From Saccharothrix deserti (GTDB lineage Bacteria > Actinomycetota > Actinomycetes > Mycobacteriales > Pseudonocardiaceae): a stretch of 64,000 nt of DNA. The notes beneath the pieces are model-generated. The model was not told where the DNA came from and did not search any database. It saw only the letters and a list, made by a program, of their open reading frames with translations. The DNA is taken from contig NZ_ML775963.1 of NCBI RefSeq assembly GCF_009769385.1, positions 62,001 through 126,000 on the forward strand, in the 5' to 3' direction. Both the position numbers and the translations under genes were made by a program. Positions 1-11,521 of this stretch are shown here, piece by piece (position 1 is the first letter of the stretch; each line of letters opens with the position of its first letter).

Positions 1-2844
<2,844 letters not shown>

Positions 2845-2968
2845 TGCGATGGCTCCCCGGGGTCAACGCGGACAGACCCCTGCCCGGGACTGAACGTCCA
2901 CCGGAGGGGTTCTCGGTTGCCAGCCTACGGCTCTCCGCGACGGGGTGCCCCTGATTACCGGTTGACCG

Positions 2969-3529
2969 GTGGGTGACGCTGGGTACGTGGAGCAGAAGGA
3001 GATCAGGGCCGACTACGACGATCGGCACATCACCGTGTACCAGGCGTACTCGCCGCTCATCGCCGTTCCCGCGCTGGCCGCGGGCGGGTTCGTGCCGCCG
3101 TTCAAGCCGGGGAGGATGACGTGGATCAAGCCGTCGTTCCTCTGGATGATGTACCGGTCGGGGTGGGGGACGAAGCCCGACCAGGAGTGCGTGCTGGCGG
3201 TGCGGATCACCCGTTCGGGGTTCGACTGGGCGGTGCGGGCGGCCGTGCCGAGCAGTGAGACCGGCGTGCGGAAGCCGGACGTGCGGGTGCAGTGGGACCC
3301 GGAACGGGACCTGCGGCTGGGCGAGCTGCCGTACCGGTCGTTGCAGCTGGGGCTGGCGGGTGAGGCGTCGCGCCGGTACGTGGACGAGTGGGTCGTGGGA
3401 CTGACCGACGTGACGCCGCTGGCCCACCGGATCCGCGACCTGGTGCGGGCCGGTGACCTGGACGGCGCGCGGGCGTTGCTGCCGGTGGAACGTCCCTATC
3501 CGTCGCCTGTCGCGTCGACCACCTCGTGA
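2969..3529 (+). CDS. DUF4291 family protein
   Basis: The 186-residue protein has the DUF4291 signature along its length: EIRADYDDRHITVYQAYSP, then VPPFKPGRMTWIKPSFLWMM, then YRSGWGTKP and QECVLAVRITRSGF. DUF4291 proteins are soluble, widespread in actinobacteria and have no established activity. The GTG at 2969 is used as start; a second in-frame GTG at 2987 would remove six residues and keep the whole domain. The sugar dehydrogenase gene begins 13 bp downstream, so the two may be co-transcribed. No signal peptide or membrane segment is visible. Confidence 0.85.
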   Translation: MGDAGYVEQKEIRADYDDRHITVYQAYSPLIAVPALAAGGFVPPFKPGRMTWIKPSFLWMMYRSGWGTKPDQECVLAVRITRSGFDWAVRAAVPSSETGVRKPDVRVQWDPERDLRLGELPYRSLQLGLAGEASRRYVDEWVVGLTDVTPLAHRIRDLVRAGDLDGARALLPVERPYPSPVASTTS

Positions 3530-3542
3530 ACGGTGAGCACAC

Positions 3543-4682
3543 ATGGGTGTTGGCATGCTGAGGGGTATGCGTCGGGTTGTCGGGTTGGCCGCCGTGGCGG
3601 TGTTGGCCGGGTGTTCGGCGGAGGGCGCCGGGGGTAGCGCGCCCGGCACGACCGCACCCGAGGGTCTGCGGGTCGAGGTGGTGGTGGCCGGGTTGAGCCA
3701 CCCGTGGGACGTGGGGTTCCTGCCCGACGGGCGGATGCTCGTGCCGCAGCGGCCGGGGAAGATCGCGTTGGTCTCGGATGGGCGGGCGACCGACGTCGAG
3801 GCCGATCTCGGTGACGTCGAGGCGCGCGGCGAGGGCGGGTTGATGAGCCTGGTCGTGCACCCGGACTTCGCCACCAGCAAGCGGTTCACCACGTGCTTCA
3901 ACACCGCGCAGGACGTGCGGCTGGTGACGTGGCAGCTCGACGGCGCCAAGGCGACCAGGGTGAAGGACCCGCTGGTGTCGGGCCTGCCGACCAACCCGAG
4001 CGGCCGGCACTCGGGGTGCCGGATGGCGCTCGACCGGGACGGCAACCTGCTCGTCGGCACCGGGGACACCGCGCGGGGCAACGTCGCGCAGGACAAGTCC
4101 AGCCTCGGCGGCAAGGTGCTGCGGATCGACCTCGCCACCGGTGAGGGCGTGGCCGGCAACCCGTTCGGGGACCGGATCTACACCTACGGCCACCGCAACA
4201 TCCAGGGCGTCGCGGTCCGCCAGGACGGCATGGTGTTCACCGCCGAGCACGGCCCGAGCACCGACGACGAGGTCAACGTCCTCAAAGCGGGCGGCAACTA
4301 CGGCTGGGACCCGTCGCAGGGCGGCACGGTCGGCGGCTACGACGAGGACGTGCCGATGACCGACCTCGAACGGTTCCCGGACGCCGTGCCCGCCGTGTGG
4401 TCCTCCGGCAGGCCGACCGAGGCGATCTGCGACGCCGCGTTCCTCGTCGGCGAGCAGTGGGGCAACCTGAACGGCGTGCTGGCCGTGACCGCCCTGAAGG
4501 GCGCGAAGGTGCTGCTGTTCACCGTCACCCAGGAGGGCGGCGTGCACTCGGTCGCCATCCCACCGGAACTGGACGGCACCCACGGCCGTCTCCGCGGCGC
4601 CGAACCGGGCCCCGACGGCGCCCTCTACGTAACCACCTCGAACGGCACCGACGACAAAATCCTCAAAGTAACCGCGTCCTAA
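3543..4682 (+). CDS. PQQ-type glucose/sorbosone dehydrogenase-like lipoprotein
   Basis: A 379-residue predicted lipoprotein. The hydrophobic signal sequence ends in the lipobox VLAGC, with Cys24 as lipidation site, so the protein should be anchored outside the membrane. The body has beta-propeller motifs of the soluble PQQ glucose/sorbosone dehydrogenase family: LSHPWDVGFLPDGRMLV, RHSGCRMALDRDGNLLVGTGD, YTYGHRNIQGVAV, AEHGPSTDDEVN and GGNYGWDP. Members oxidise aldoses or act as sugar-binding propellers; the substrate cannot be read here. In-frame ATGs at 3555 and 3567 are alternative starts that keep the lipobox. A 22-bp repeat array follows its stop. Confidence 0.85.
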   Translation: MGVGMLRGMRRVVGLAAVAVLAGCSAEGAGGSAPGTTAPEGLRVEVVVAGLSHPWDVGFLPDGRMLVPQRPGKIALVSDGRATDVEADLGDVEARGEGGLMSLVVHPDFATSKRFTTCFNTAQDVRLVTWQLDGAKATRVKDPLVSGLPTNPSGRHSGCRMALDRDGNLLVGTGDTARGNVAQDKSSLGGKVLRIDLATGEGVAGNPFGDRIYTYGHRNIQGVAVRQDGMVFTAEHGPSTDDEVNVLKAGGNYGWDPSQGGTVGGYDEDVPMTDLERFPDAVPAVWSSGRPTEAICDAAFLVGEQWGNLNGVLAVTALKGAKVLLFTVTQEGGVHSVAIPPELDGTHGRLRGAEPGPDGALYVTTSNGTDDKILKVTAS

Positions 4683-4693
4683 CCCACCCCACG

Positions 4694-4856
4694 CGAGAGT
4701 CGAACGTCCAGGACACGAGAGTCGAACGTTCGGGTACCCCGAGTTCAACACTCAGGTTCGGCGGCCGCTGCCCTGAGCGTTGAACTCACGCAACCTGAGC
4801 GTTCGACTCTCGGGACCTGAAGGTTCGACTCACGAGGCCTGAGCGTTCGACTCTCG
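4694..4856. repeat. 22-bp-phased inverted repeat array, copy 1
   Basis: The gap between two convergent genes is filled by an array. Forward units begin with CGAGAGTCGAACG at 4694 and 4716, followed by a core unit CGAGTTCAACACTCAGG at 4740. After a GC-rich turn come four reverse units of type CCTGAGCGTTCGACTCTCG at 4772, 4794, 4816 and 4838, exactly 22 bp apart. The core arms GAGTTCAACACTCAGG (4741) and CCTGAGCGTTGAACTC (4772) are complementary with one mismatch. The whole block is therefore a large imperfect palindrome lying between two stop codons. Confidence 0.9.
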
Positions 4857-4858
4857 GG

Positions 4859-5500
4859 TTAGCGGGTGCGTAGGCGGGGTTTGTGGTCCATGTGGGAGAG
4901 GCCCTTCCAGGCCAGGTTGACCAGGTGGGCGGCTACCTCGTCCTTCTTCGGTTTGCGCACCTCCAGCCACCACTGGCCGGTGAGGGCCACCATGCCCACC
5001 AGGGCCTGGGAGTAGAGGGCCGCGAGCTTGCGGTCGTAGCCCTGGCGGGAGAAGTGCAGGCCCAGGATCGACTCCACCTGCGACGCGATGTCGTTCAACA
5101 ACGACGAGAACGTGCCGGTGGACGACGCCACGGGCGAATCGCGCACGAGGATCCGGAAACCGTCCGTCGACCCCTCGATGTAGTCCAGCAGCGCACAAGC
5201 CGCCTGTTCCAGCAGCTCACGCGGGTGCCCGCCGGACAGCGCGTTGACGATGTGGTCCATCAGGTACTGCATCTCGCGGTCCACCACGACCGCGTAGATG
5301 CCTTCCTTGCCCCCGAAGTGCTCGTACACCACCGGCTTGGACACCCCCGCCCGGTGCGCGATCTCCTCGATCGAGGTGACCTCGAAGCCCTTCTCGGCGA
5401 ACAGCGCCCGAGCCACGTCGAGCAGTTGCTCGCGCCGCTCCTTGCCGGTCATCCGCACGCGCGGCACCGGTGTGTCCTGGTCGCGCCGTCTCCCCGCCAT
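4859..5500 (-). CDS. TetR family regulator, probable regulator of the adjacent desaturase
   Basis: A 213-residue TetR-type repressor. The N-terminal DNA-binding domain reads RREQLLDVARALFAEKGFE, then TSIEEIAHRAGVSKPVVYEH, a typical helix-turn-helix with the YEHFGGKE turn. The remaining helices would bind an effector, plausibly an acyl-CoA given the neighbour (inference). The ATG at 5500 is preferred; an ATG at 5518 would add six residues. It lies downstream of the desaturase on the same strand, separated by a strong hairpin. A 22-bp palindrome upstream of the desaturase is its likely operator. Confidence 0.88.
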   Translation of the reverse strand: MAGRRRDQDTPVPRVRMTGKERREQLLDVARALFAEKGFEVTSIEEIAHRAGVSKPVVYEHFGGKEGIYAVVVDREMQYLMDHIVNALSGGHPRELLEQAACALLDYIEGSTDGFRILVRDSPVASSTGTFSSLLNDIASQVESILGLHFSRQGYDRKLAALYSQALVGMVALTGQWWLEVRKPKKDEVAAHLVNLAWKGLSHMDHKPRLRTR

Positions 5501-5517
5501 CCAAACCACCCTAAACA

Positions 5518-5548
5518 CCTGCCCCCCGCGGTGACCGCGAGGGGCAGG
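5518..5548 (-). terminator. Hairpin between desaturase and tetR
   Basis: CCTGCCCC (5518-5525) pairs with GGGGCAGG (5541-5548). Inside, CGCGG (5527-5531) pairs with CCGCG (5535-5539) around TGA, with one C/A mismatch between the two helices. It lies 29 bp after the desaturase stop and 17 bp before the tetR start, so it could end most desaturase transcripts and let a fraction read into tetR. There is no clear U-tract. Confidence 0.6.
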
Positions 5549-5577
5549 TGGACGGTTGCCTCTCGGCTACCTCTCGA

Positions 5578-6540
5578 CTACTGCTTCTTGGCGCTGATGC
5601 GGGCCAGGCGCTGCTCGTTCGGCCAGCGCACGTTGGTCGCCCAGCCGAACTTCTCGAACATCCAGATCACCCTGGCCGAGGTGTCGATCTGACCGCGCTT
5701 GACGCCGTGCCGCGCGCACGTCGGGTCGGCGTGGTGCAGGTTGTGCCACGACTCGCCGAAGCTCAGGATCGCCAGCGCCCAGACGTTGGCGGAACGGTCG
5801 CGGGCGGCGAACGGGCGGTCGCCCACCATGTGGCAGATCGAGTTGACCGACCACGTCACGTGGTGCAGGAACGCCACCCGGACGAAACCGGCCCAGAAGA
5901 ACGCGCTGAGCGCGCCCATCCACGACATGGTGATCAGACCGCCGAGCACGGCGGGCGCGAGCAGGCTGATCGCGGTCCACAGCGGGAACAGCTTGTCGAC
6001 GCGGACCAGGTCCTCGTCGGCCAGCAGGTCGGGGGCGAAGCGCTGCGCGTTGGTCTTGTCGCGTTCGAACAGCCAGCCCATGTGCGCGTGCCAGAAGCCC
6101 TTGGCGAGCGCGACGGGGCCGCTGCCGAACAGCCACGGCGAGTGCGGGTCGCCCTCGCGGTCGGAGAAGGCGTGGTGACGGCGGTGGTCGGCGACCCAGA
6201 CGATCACCGGACCCTGCAGCGCCATCATGCCCGCGATGGCCAGGCCGATCTTGAGCGCTCGGTTGGCCTTGAAGGAGCCGTGCGTGAAGTACCGGTGGAA
6301 GCCGACCGTCACGCCGAGGCCGGCCACGTAGTAGAACGCCACGAACAGCGCGACGTCCACCCAGCCCAGCCCCCAGCCCCAGGCGAGCGGAACGGCCGCG
6401 AGCAGAGCCAGGAACGGCACGATGACGAACACGTAGACGCCGAACTGCTCAGCGTGCCCGCGCCGTCCTTCGATCATCGGCTTGGGTCCGCGATCCTCGG
6501 GACCTTGCGGCGTGGACCTGCTCTCCAGGGTGCTGGTCAT
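5578..6540 (-). CDS. Membrane fatty acid (acyl-CoA) desaturase, delta-9 type
   Basis: A 320-residue di-iron membrane desaturase. The three histidine boxes are HRYFTH (His82/87), DHRRHH (His119/122/123) and HNLHH (near residue 260), as in stearoyl-CoA delta-9 desaturases such as mycobacterial DesA3. Hydrophobic pairs near residues 35-75 and 185-215 form the membrane part. The enzyme inserts a double bond into saturated acyl chains, setting membrane fluidity, and needs an electron donor not seen in the window. Its promoter region carries a perfect palindrome (6582-6603) suited to the TetR protein encoded downstream. Confidence 0.93.
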   Translation of the reverse strand: MTSTLESRSTPQGPEDRGPKPMIEGRRGHAEQFGVYVFVIVPFLALLAAVPLAWGWGLGWVDVALFVAFYYVAGLGVTVGFHRYFTHGSFKANRALKIGLAIAGMMALQGPVIVWVADHRRHHAFSDREGDPHSPWLFGSGPVALAKGFWHAHMGWLFERDKTNAQRFAPDLLADEDLVRVDKLFPLWTAISLLAPAVLGGLITMSWMGALSAFFWAGFVRVAFLHHVTWSVNSICHMVGDRPFAARDRSANVWALAILSFGESWHNLHHADPTCARHGVKRGQIDTSARVIWMFEKFGWATNVRWPNEQRLARISAKKQ

Positions 6541-6581
6541 ACATGTACCTCGTTGTGTGTTCGGGGCTACCTACGGGACCG

Positions 6582-6603
6582 TAACTTACGGCAGCGTAAG
6601 TTA
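6582..6603. promoter_or_regulatory. Palindromic operator upstream of the desaturase
   Basis: TAACTTACG (6582-6590), spacer GCAG, CGTAAGTTA (6595-6603) is a perfect 9-bp inverted repeat 42 bp upstream of the desaturase ATG. It lies in the divergent region shared with the alpha/beta hydrolase gene. It is strikingly AT-rich compared with its surroundings, as expected for a TetR site. Binding by the nearby TetR protein is inference. Confidence 0.7.
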
Positions 6604-6695
6604 GGTGAACCTTGTCCCGCCAGAGCCGGCGCCAAAGTCATGGCGTGTTCTCAGGAAATCGGGCGTGTCGATCAACGCGGGTGCATCATTCGGTG

Positions 6696-7841
6696 ATGGG
6701 GTCACCGAACGTCCGCAAGCGCCATCGACCGAGGACTGCCCTCATCACGTTCGCGGTGGTGTTGTTGCTGATCAGCGGCGGTCTGCTGGCGTTCGGCTGG
6801 TACTACAGCGGCGAACTCCTCGAACCCGAGAACGCCCGTCCGGGCTACCGCGACACCGTCACTTCGTCCGCCTCGGGGACCGTCACGCTGGCGGAGTCCA
6901 GGGTCACAGTGCTGCCGGGCACATGGGGTCTCGTGTGGCCGGGCGGCGGCGCGAAAGTCGGCCCGGTGACCCAGCGGTCCGAGGGCATGGTGGTCCGCGA
7001 GTTGCAGGGCGTGGCGCCCGCGCCCGGCACGCCGGTGCGGATGGAGACTTCGGTGTGGAGCACCGATCCCGACACCGCGCACGACCTGGACTTCACGGAA
7101 GTGCGAATTCCCACCGAATTGGGTGACGCGCCGGCGTGGCTGGTCCCCGCGACCTCGTCCACGTGGGTGGTCGCGGTGCACGGCCGGGGCGGCACCAGGG
7201 CCGAGGCGCTGCGGGTCATGCCTGCGCTGCACCAACTCGGGCTACCCGTTCTCGCCATCACTTATCGCAACGACGAAGGCGCGCCGCGCTCCCCGGACGG
7301 CCTCTACCACCTGGGCGACACGGAGTGGCGGGACGTGGAGTCGGCCGTGCGGTACGCCGAGGAGCACGGCGCGCGCAACGTCGTGCTGTACGGCTGGTCG
7401 ATGGGCGGTGCGATCGTCGGCCAGTTCCTGGCGCGCTCGGCGGAGGCGGACGGCGTGACCGCCGTCGTGCTCGACGCGCCCGTGGTGGACTGGACGGAAA
7501 CGCTGGAGCTGCAGTCGCGCAACCGGGGCGTGCCCGAGCAGCTGGTGCCGATCGCGGAGCTGGTCTCCGATTGGCGGGTCGACCTGGAGTTCGACCGCTT
7601 CGACCTGGTCGAGAACCCGCCCGCGCGCAAGCCGCCGACGCTGCTGTTCCACGGCGGCGCGGACGGCACCGTGCCGGTGCGGGCGTCACGGGAGCTGGCC
7701 GAGGCGGCGAACCGGCTCGCCTGGCCCGTCCAGTACGTCGAGGTGCCCACCGCGGAGCACACGGCGGCGTGGAACGTCGACCCGGAGGCCTACGAGCGCA
7801 GGCTCACCGATTTCCTCGACTCGATCGAGGACATCCGGTAG
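6696..7841 (+). CDS. Membrane-anchored alpha/beta hydrolase (serine hydrolase)
   Basis: A 381-residue protein with one N-terminal membrane helix (about residues 12-38, LITFAVVLLLISGGLLAFGW) and a C-terminal alpha/beta hydrolase domain. HGRGG forms the oxyanion region, GWSMGG the nucleophile elbow, HGGADGTVP the acid residue, and EHTAAWN the catalytic His. The linker between them is extracytoplasmic by topology. This resembles BAAT/dienelactone-type lipases and peptidases of unknown substrate. The ATG at 6696 (or the adjacent GTG at 6693) is chosen because it directly precedes a basic stretch and the membrane helix. Confidence 0.85.
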   Translation: MGSPNVRKRHRPRTALITFAVVLLLISGGLLAFGWYYSGELLEPENARPGYRDTVTSSASGTVTLAESRVTVLPGTWGLVWPGGGAKVGPVTQRSEGMVVRELQGVAPAPGTPVRMETSVWSTDPDTAHDLDFTEVRIPTELGDAPAWLVPATSSTWVVAVHGRGGTRAEALRVMPALHQLGLPVLAITYRNDEGAPRSPDGLYHLGDTEWRDVESAVRYAEEHGARNVVLYGWSMGGAIVGQFLARSAEADGVTAVVLDAPVVDWTETLELQSRNRGVPEQLVPIAELVSDWRVDLEFDRFDLVENPPARKPPTLLFHGGADGTVPVRASRELAEAANRLAWPVQYVEVPTAEHTAAWNVDPEAYERRLTDFLDSIEDIR

Positions 7842-8128
7842 TGCCCGATCGACTACAGCATGTAGTTAAGCGGGTGATTATTTCGCACGAAATCGTGGCT
7901 GATCACCATCCCGACACCCGCCGCAGGAGCCACAGAGCGTCGACGTGCGGCCGTGCAGGCTTCACCCAACCGTGACGTGGGCGATCTCACGCACTCATTT
8001 GACCTGCGCCAACACGTAGTGTCATGATCGAATTACCCAGGGGTTGCCGCCACTTGAGTGGTGGTGCTGACCTTCCTGGGAGACTCGTGACAACATGTGT
8101 TCGCGCGGTCGGGGCGAGCCCCGACCGT
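7842..8128. other. Intergenic region before tRNA-Gln
   Basis: This 287-bp gap holds a small hairpin, ACTACA-gca-TGTAGT (7852-7866), just after the hydrolase stop and followed by an AT-rich stretch; it may end that transcript. The rest should contain the tRNA promoter. I see no credible reading frame. Confidence 0.5.
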
Positions 8129-8199
8129 TCCGCCATGGTGTAAAGGCAGCACCTCGGATTTTGGTTCCGATGGTCCAGGTTCGAATCCTGGTGGCGGAG
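8129..8199 (+). tRNA. tRNA-Gln (UUG)
   Basis: The acceptor stem TCCGCCA/TGGCGGA (8129-8135 with 8192-8198) closes a full cloverleaf. The D arm is GTG...CAC. The anticodon stem TCGGA/TCCGA holds the loop TTTTGGT with anticodon TTG. The T arm is CCAGG-TTCGAAT-CCTGG. The discriminator is G8199 and CCA is not encoded. It is 71 nt long with a short variable loop. Confidence 0.96.
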
Positions 8200-8291
8200 C
8201 GAGAAGGCCGGGCCACGAAGGTCCCGGCCGCCCTGCGTCTGCATGGGGGTGTGAGTCGCTGCACGAGGAAGCGGTCGACGAGCAGGACAAC

Positions 8292-9938
8292 GTGGCGCCA
8301 GGGCTCCACGAGATGTCCGACGCGTGGCTGGTCGGCCGCGCGAGTGAGCTCGTGGCCGTGGCCCAGAGCAGCCACCTGTCGGACCAGCTCGACGCGGCGC
8401 ACGAGGTCGACGAGATCCTGGACGAGGCCCAGGGCCGCGGCGAGCCGCGGATCGTCGGCCAGCTCCTGCGCGCGGCGGCGGTGGTCCGGATCGTCACACC
8501 CGGTCTGGTCGACCTGTCCGATTCGGTCCTGGACGAGATGCTGGCGCACTGCCGCCGGCACGGCCTGCTGGTGCTGGAGGCCGAGGCGCACGCCCTGCGC
8601 GGTCGCCGCTACCTGCTCGGCGGGATGGAGGACAAGGCGTTGACCGAGGTCGCCAGCGGCCTGGCGATGCTCGAGGAGGACCTCACCCCGGACCCGATGC
8701 TGGACAAGCGCACGTGGGACCGGCTGCTCGCCTCCGCGTTGCAGTCGACCGGGCTCGTGCTCACCCAGCTGGGCGTCTACGAGATGGCGGACGAGGTGCT
8801 GGCACGGGCGCACAACGCGATCCGGGACAGCGCCAACCCGCACCAGATCTACGTCCACCTGGTCAACCGGGCCCGGATGCTCATCGGCTGGGGCCTGCGG
8901 CTGGAGCGGGTGGACAACTTCGAGGAGGCCACCGAGCGGTTCGCCACCGCGTCCGCCATCGCCACCGCCGTCGAGGGCCCGTTCCGCGAGTCGCTGCACC
9001 CCGGCAGGCGGGACCGCACCGCCGCCGAGCAGGTGCCGGTGATCGGTGCCGCGCACGCGCTGGCCAAACCCGGCGCGGAGCACATCGCGCGGCTGTGGAC
9101 GCTGCGCGAGCTGTCCATGTACGCCCGCGAGCTGATCATCGTGTCGATCGCGCTGGCCCGCTGCCTGGAGATGGAGGAACTGCCGCAGCAGGCGTTGCAG
9201 GTGCTGCACGACGCCCGTGACCGGCTGGAGCACGACTCCTCCGAGCCCACCCTGATGCTGTGCCTGACCCGCGAGTACGCCCGCCTGTCCGGCCCGCACG
9301 GCGAGCGCACGATCTCCGCGCTGCAGACCTACGCCAACGCGTTGGAGGTGGAGCTGTGGATGATGCAGGAGGCCCGCACCGCCACCCTGCTCACCCGGCG
9401 CGACCACGAACGGCTGACGCGGGCGCACGGCGCGATCGCGCAGCAGGCGTTGCAGGACCCGCTGACCGGGCTGCCGAACCGGCGCGCGCTGGACGACCGG
9501 CTGGCCACGCTGATCAACGCGCAGACCCACCCGATGGCCGTTGCCCTGGTGGACCTCGACGGGTTCAAAGTGGTCAACGACAAGCACTCGCACGCCGAGG
9601 GCGACGACGTCCTGCGCGTGATTGCGAGCACACTCCGGCAGGCGCTGCGGGGTGACGACCTGGTCGCCAGGTACGGCGGCGACGAGTTCGTGGTGCTGCT
9701 GCCCGGCGCACCCCTGCACGCCGCCGAGGCGGCCCTCGGCCGGGCCGTGGAAGCAGTCGCTGGCCTGCCTTCCGACCTGTCCCGGGGGGTCACCCTGTCG
9801 GTCGGCGTGATCTCGGTGCGGCCGCGCGAGGCGGCGCACGCCGCGCTGGCCCGTGCCGACTCGGCGATGTACGTGGCGAAGCGCCGAGGTGGCTGCCAGG
9901 TTGCGGCGGTGGAAGTCGAGCCCTCGTCGGAGGCTTAG
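8292..9938 (+). CDS. GGDEF diguanylate cyclase with helical/TPR-like sensor region
   Basis: About 548 residues. The C-terminal GGDEF domain (about 385-540) has DPLTGLPNRRALDDRL, DLDGFKVVNDKHSHAEGDD and an intact YGGDEF active-site loop near residue 462. RGDD sits five residues before GGDEF and fits the RxxD allosteric inhibitory site. It should make cyclic di-GMP from two GTP. The first 370 residues are helical and TPR-like, with no membrane segment, so it is probably a cytosolic cyclase controlled by protein contacts. The open frame runs back through the tRNA gene, so the true start must be downstream. GTG 8292 is the first usable start; ATG 8313 is an alternative. Confidence 0.88.
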   Translation: MAPGLHEMSDAWLVGRASELVAVAQSSHLSDQLDAAHEVDEILDEAQGRGEPRIVGQLLRAAAVVRIVTPGLVDLSDSVLDEMLAHCRRHGLLVLEAEAHALRGRRYLLGGMEDKALTEVASGLAMLEEDLTPDPMLDKRTWDRLLASALQSTGLVLTQLGVYEMADEVLARAHNAIRDSANPHQIYVHLVNRARMLIGWGLRLERVDNFEEATERFATASAIATAVEGPFRESLHPGRRDRTAAEQVPVIGAAHALAKPGAEHIARLWTLRELSMYARELIIVSIALARCLEMEELPQQALQVLHDARDRLEHDSSEPTLMLCLTREYARLSGPHGERTISALQTYANALEVELWMMQEARTATLLTRRDHERLTRAHGAIAQQALQDPLTGLPNRRALDDRLATLINAQTHPMAVALVDLDGFKVVNDKHSHAEGDDVLRVIASTLRQALRGDDLVARYGGDEFVVLLPGAPLHAAEAALGRAVEAVAGLPSDLSRGVTLSVGVISVRPREAAHAALARADSAMYVAKRRGGCQVAAVEVEPSSEA

Positions 9939-10004
9939 TATCGGCACCTGGCGGGAAGCCAGGCCCCTCCCGCTGGAACACGCACTCAGCTAGGGAGAGC
10001 GCTG

Positions 10005-11519
10005 ATGCTCGAGGGTGTACCCGCCCCAGTCAGCACGATCGTCCTCGCAGCGGGTGAAGGCACCCGCATGCGCTCAGCCACTCCGAAGGTGTTGCACCGC
10101 ATCGCCGGCCGTTCCCTGGTGGAGCACGCCGTGCGCGCCGCCGCCGGCACCGGCCCGGACCACCTCGCGGTCGTGGTCGGCCACGGCCGCGCCGCGGTCG
10201 CCGCACATCTCGACAGCCTGTCCACCACGCTGGACCGCAAGGTCACCGTCGCGGTGCAGGAGGAGCAGAAGGGCACCGGCCACGCGGTCGGCTGCGGGCT
10301 GGCGGAACTGCCCGCCGACCTGGGCGGCACGGTGGTGGTGACCTACGGCGACGTGCCGCTGCTGGACGCCGACACGTTGCGCGGGCTGCTGGCCGAGCAC
10401 GGCGAGCGGGGCAACGCGGTGACCGTGCTGACCGCCGTGGTGTCCGACCCCACCGGGTACGGGCGGATCGTGCGGTCCGCGGACGGCTCGGTCGAGGCGA
10501 TCGTCGAGCAGAAGGACGCCACGCCCGAGCAGCTGGCCATCGCCGAGATCAACTCCGGGGTGTACGCGTTCGACGCGGGCGTGCTGCGCGACGGGCTCTC
10601 CCGGCTGTCCACCGACAACGCGCAGGGCGAGCTGTACCTCACCGACGTGCTGACCATCGCGCGCGGTGACGGACGGCGCGTGGGCGCGCTGGTCACGTCC
10701 GACCAGTGGCTGGTCGAGGGCGTGAACGACCGCGTGCAGTTGGCCCGGCTGGGCGCGGAGCTGAACCGCCGGCTCGTGGAGCAGGCGATGCGCGCGGGCG
10801 TGACCGTGGTCGACCCTGCCACCACGTGGCTGGACGCCGACGTGCGGCTCGGGCGGGACGTGCTGATCGAGCCGAACGTGCAGCTGCGCGCCGGCACCAC
10901 CGTGGGCGAGGGCGCGTCCGTCGGCCCGGACACCACGCTGTCGGCGTGCGCGATCGGCGCGGGCGCGACCGTGGTCCGCACGCACGGCACCGGCGCGGAG
11001 ATCGGCGAGGGCGCCTCCGTCGGCCCGTTCGCCTACCTGCGGCCGGGCACCCGGCTCGGCGAGCACGGCAAGATCGGCACGTTCGTGGAGGTCAAGAACT
11101 CGGAGATCGGCACCGGCAGCAAGGTGCCGCACCTGAGCTACGTCGGTGACACCACCATCGGCGAGCACTCCAACATCGGCGCGGCCAGCGTCACGGTGAA
11201 CTACGACGGTGTGAACAAGCACCGGACCGTGATCGGCTCCTACTGCCGCACCGGCTCGGACAACATGTTCGTCGCGCCCGTCACCGTGGGGGACGGCGCG
11301 TACACCGGCGCCGGCACCGTGGTGCGGCGCGACGTGCCGCCCGGCGCGCTTGCCGTGTCCGGCGGGCCGCAGCGGAACCTCGAAGGCTGGGTGGTCTCGC
11401 GGAGGCCGGGCACGGCCTCCGCCGAGGCGGCGGAACGCGCCCAGAAAGCCGGGAATGCCCAGAAGGCCGGGAACACCCGGACGCCCGGGAATGCAGGCAC
11501 AACCGAAGAAGGGCGCTGA
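10005..11519 (+). CDS. glmU: Bifunctional UDP-GlcNAc synthase GlmU
   Basis: A 504-residue enzyme that acetylates glucosamine-1-phosphate and then makes UDP-GlcNAc for peptidoglycan. The N-terminal uridyltransferase has the motif [15 protein letters not shown] (about residues 11-26). The C-terminal left-handed beta-helix shows repeated hexapeptides ([26 protein letters not shown]) and the acetyltransferase segment [11 protein letters not shown] low-complexity tail of about 30 residues rich in Ala, Gly and Asn (repeated QKAGN) follows the fold, as in some actinobacterial GlmU. A strong ribosome site TAGGGAGAG precedes the ATG. prs starts 2 bp after its stop. Confidence 0.97.
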   Translation: MLEGVPAPVSTIVLAAGEGTRMRSATPKVLHRIAGRSLVEHAVRAAAGTGPDHLAVVVGHGRAAVAAHLDSLSTTLDRKVTVAVQEEQKGTGHAVGCGLAELPADLGGTVVVTYGDVPLLDADTLRGLLAEHGERGNAVTVLTAVVSDPTGYGRIVRSADGSVEAIVEQKDATPEQLAIAEINSGVYAFDAGVLRDGLSRLSTDNAQGELYLTDVLTIARGDGRRVGALVTSDQWLVEGVNDRVQLARLGAELNRRLVEQAMRAGVTVVDPATTWLDADVRLGRDVLIEPNVQLRAGTTVGEGASVGPDTTLSACAIGAGATVVRTHGTGAEIGEGASVGPFAYLRPGTRLGEHGKIGTFVEVKNSEIGTGSKVPHLSYVGDTTIGEHSNIGAASVTVNYDGVNKHRTVIGSYCRTGSDNMFVAPVTVGDGAYTGAGTVVRRDVPPGALAVSGGPQRNLEGWVVSRRPGTASAEAAERAQKAGNAQKAGNTRTPGNAGTTEEGR

Positions 11520-11521
11520 CC

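Noticed and set aside
4694..4856. CRISPR array interpretation of the 22-bp repeats (also at 12530 and 19138).
   Set aside because: Units change orientation within the array, linkers are only about 4 bp rather than 30-40 bp spacers, and no cas gene is nearby.
8097..8291. An N-terminal extension of the diguanylate cyclase starting at 8097.
   Set aside because: It would translate straight through the tRNA-Gln gene; the true start must be downstream.
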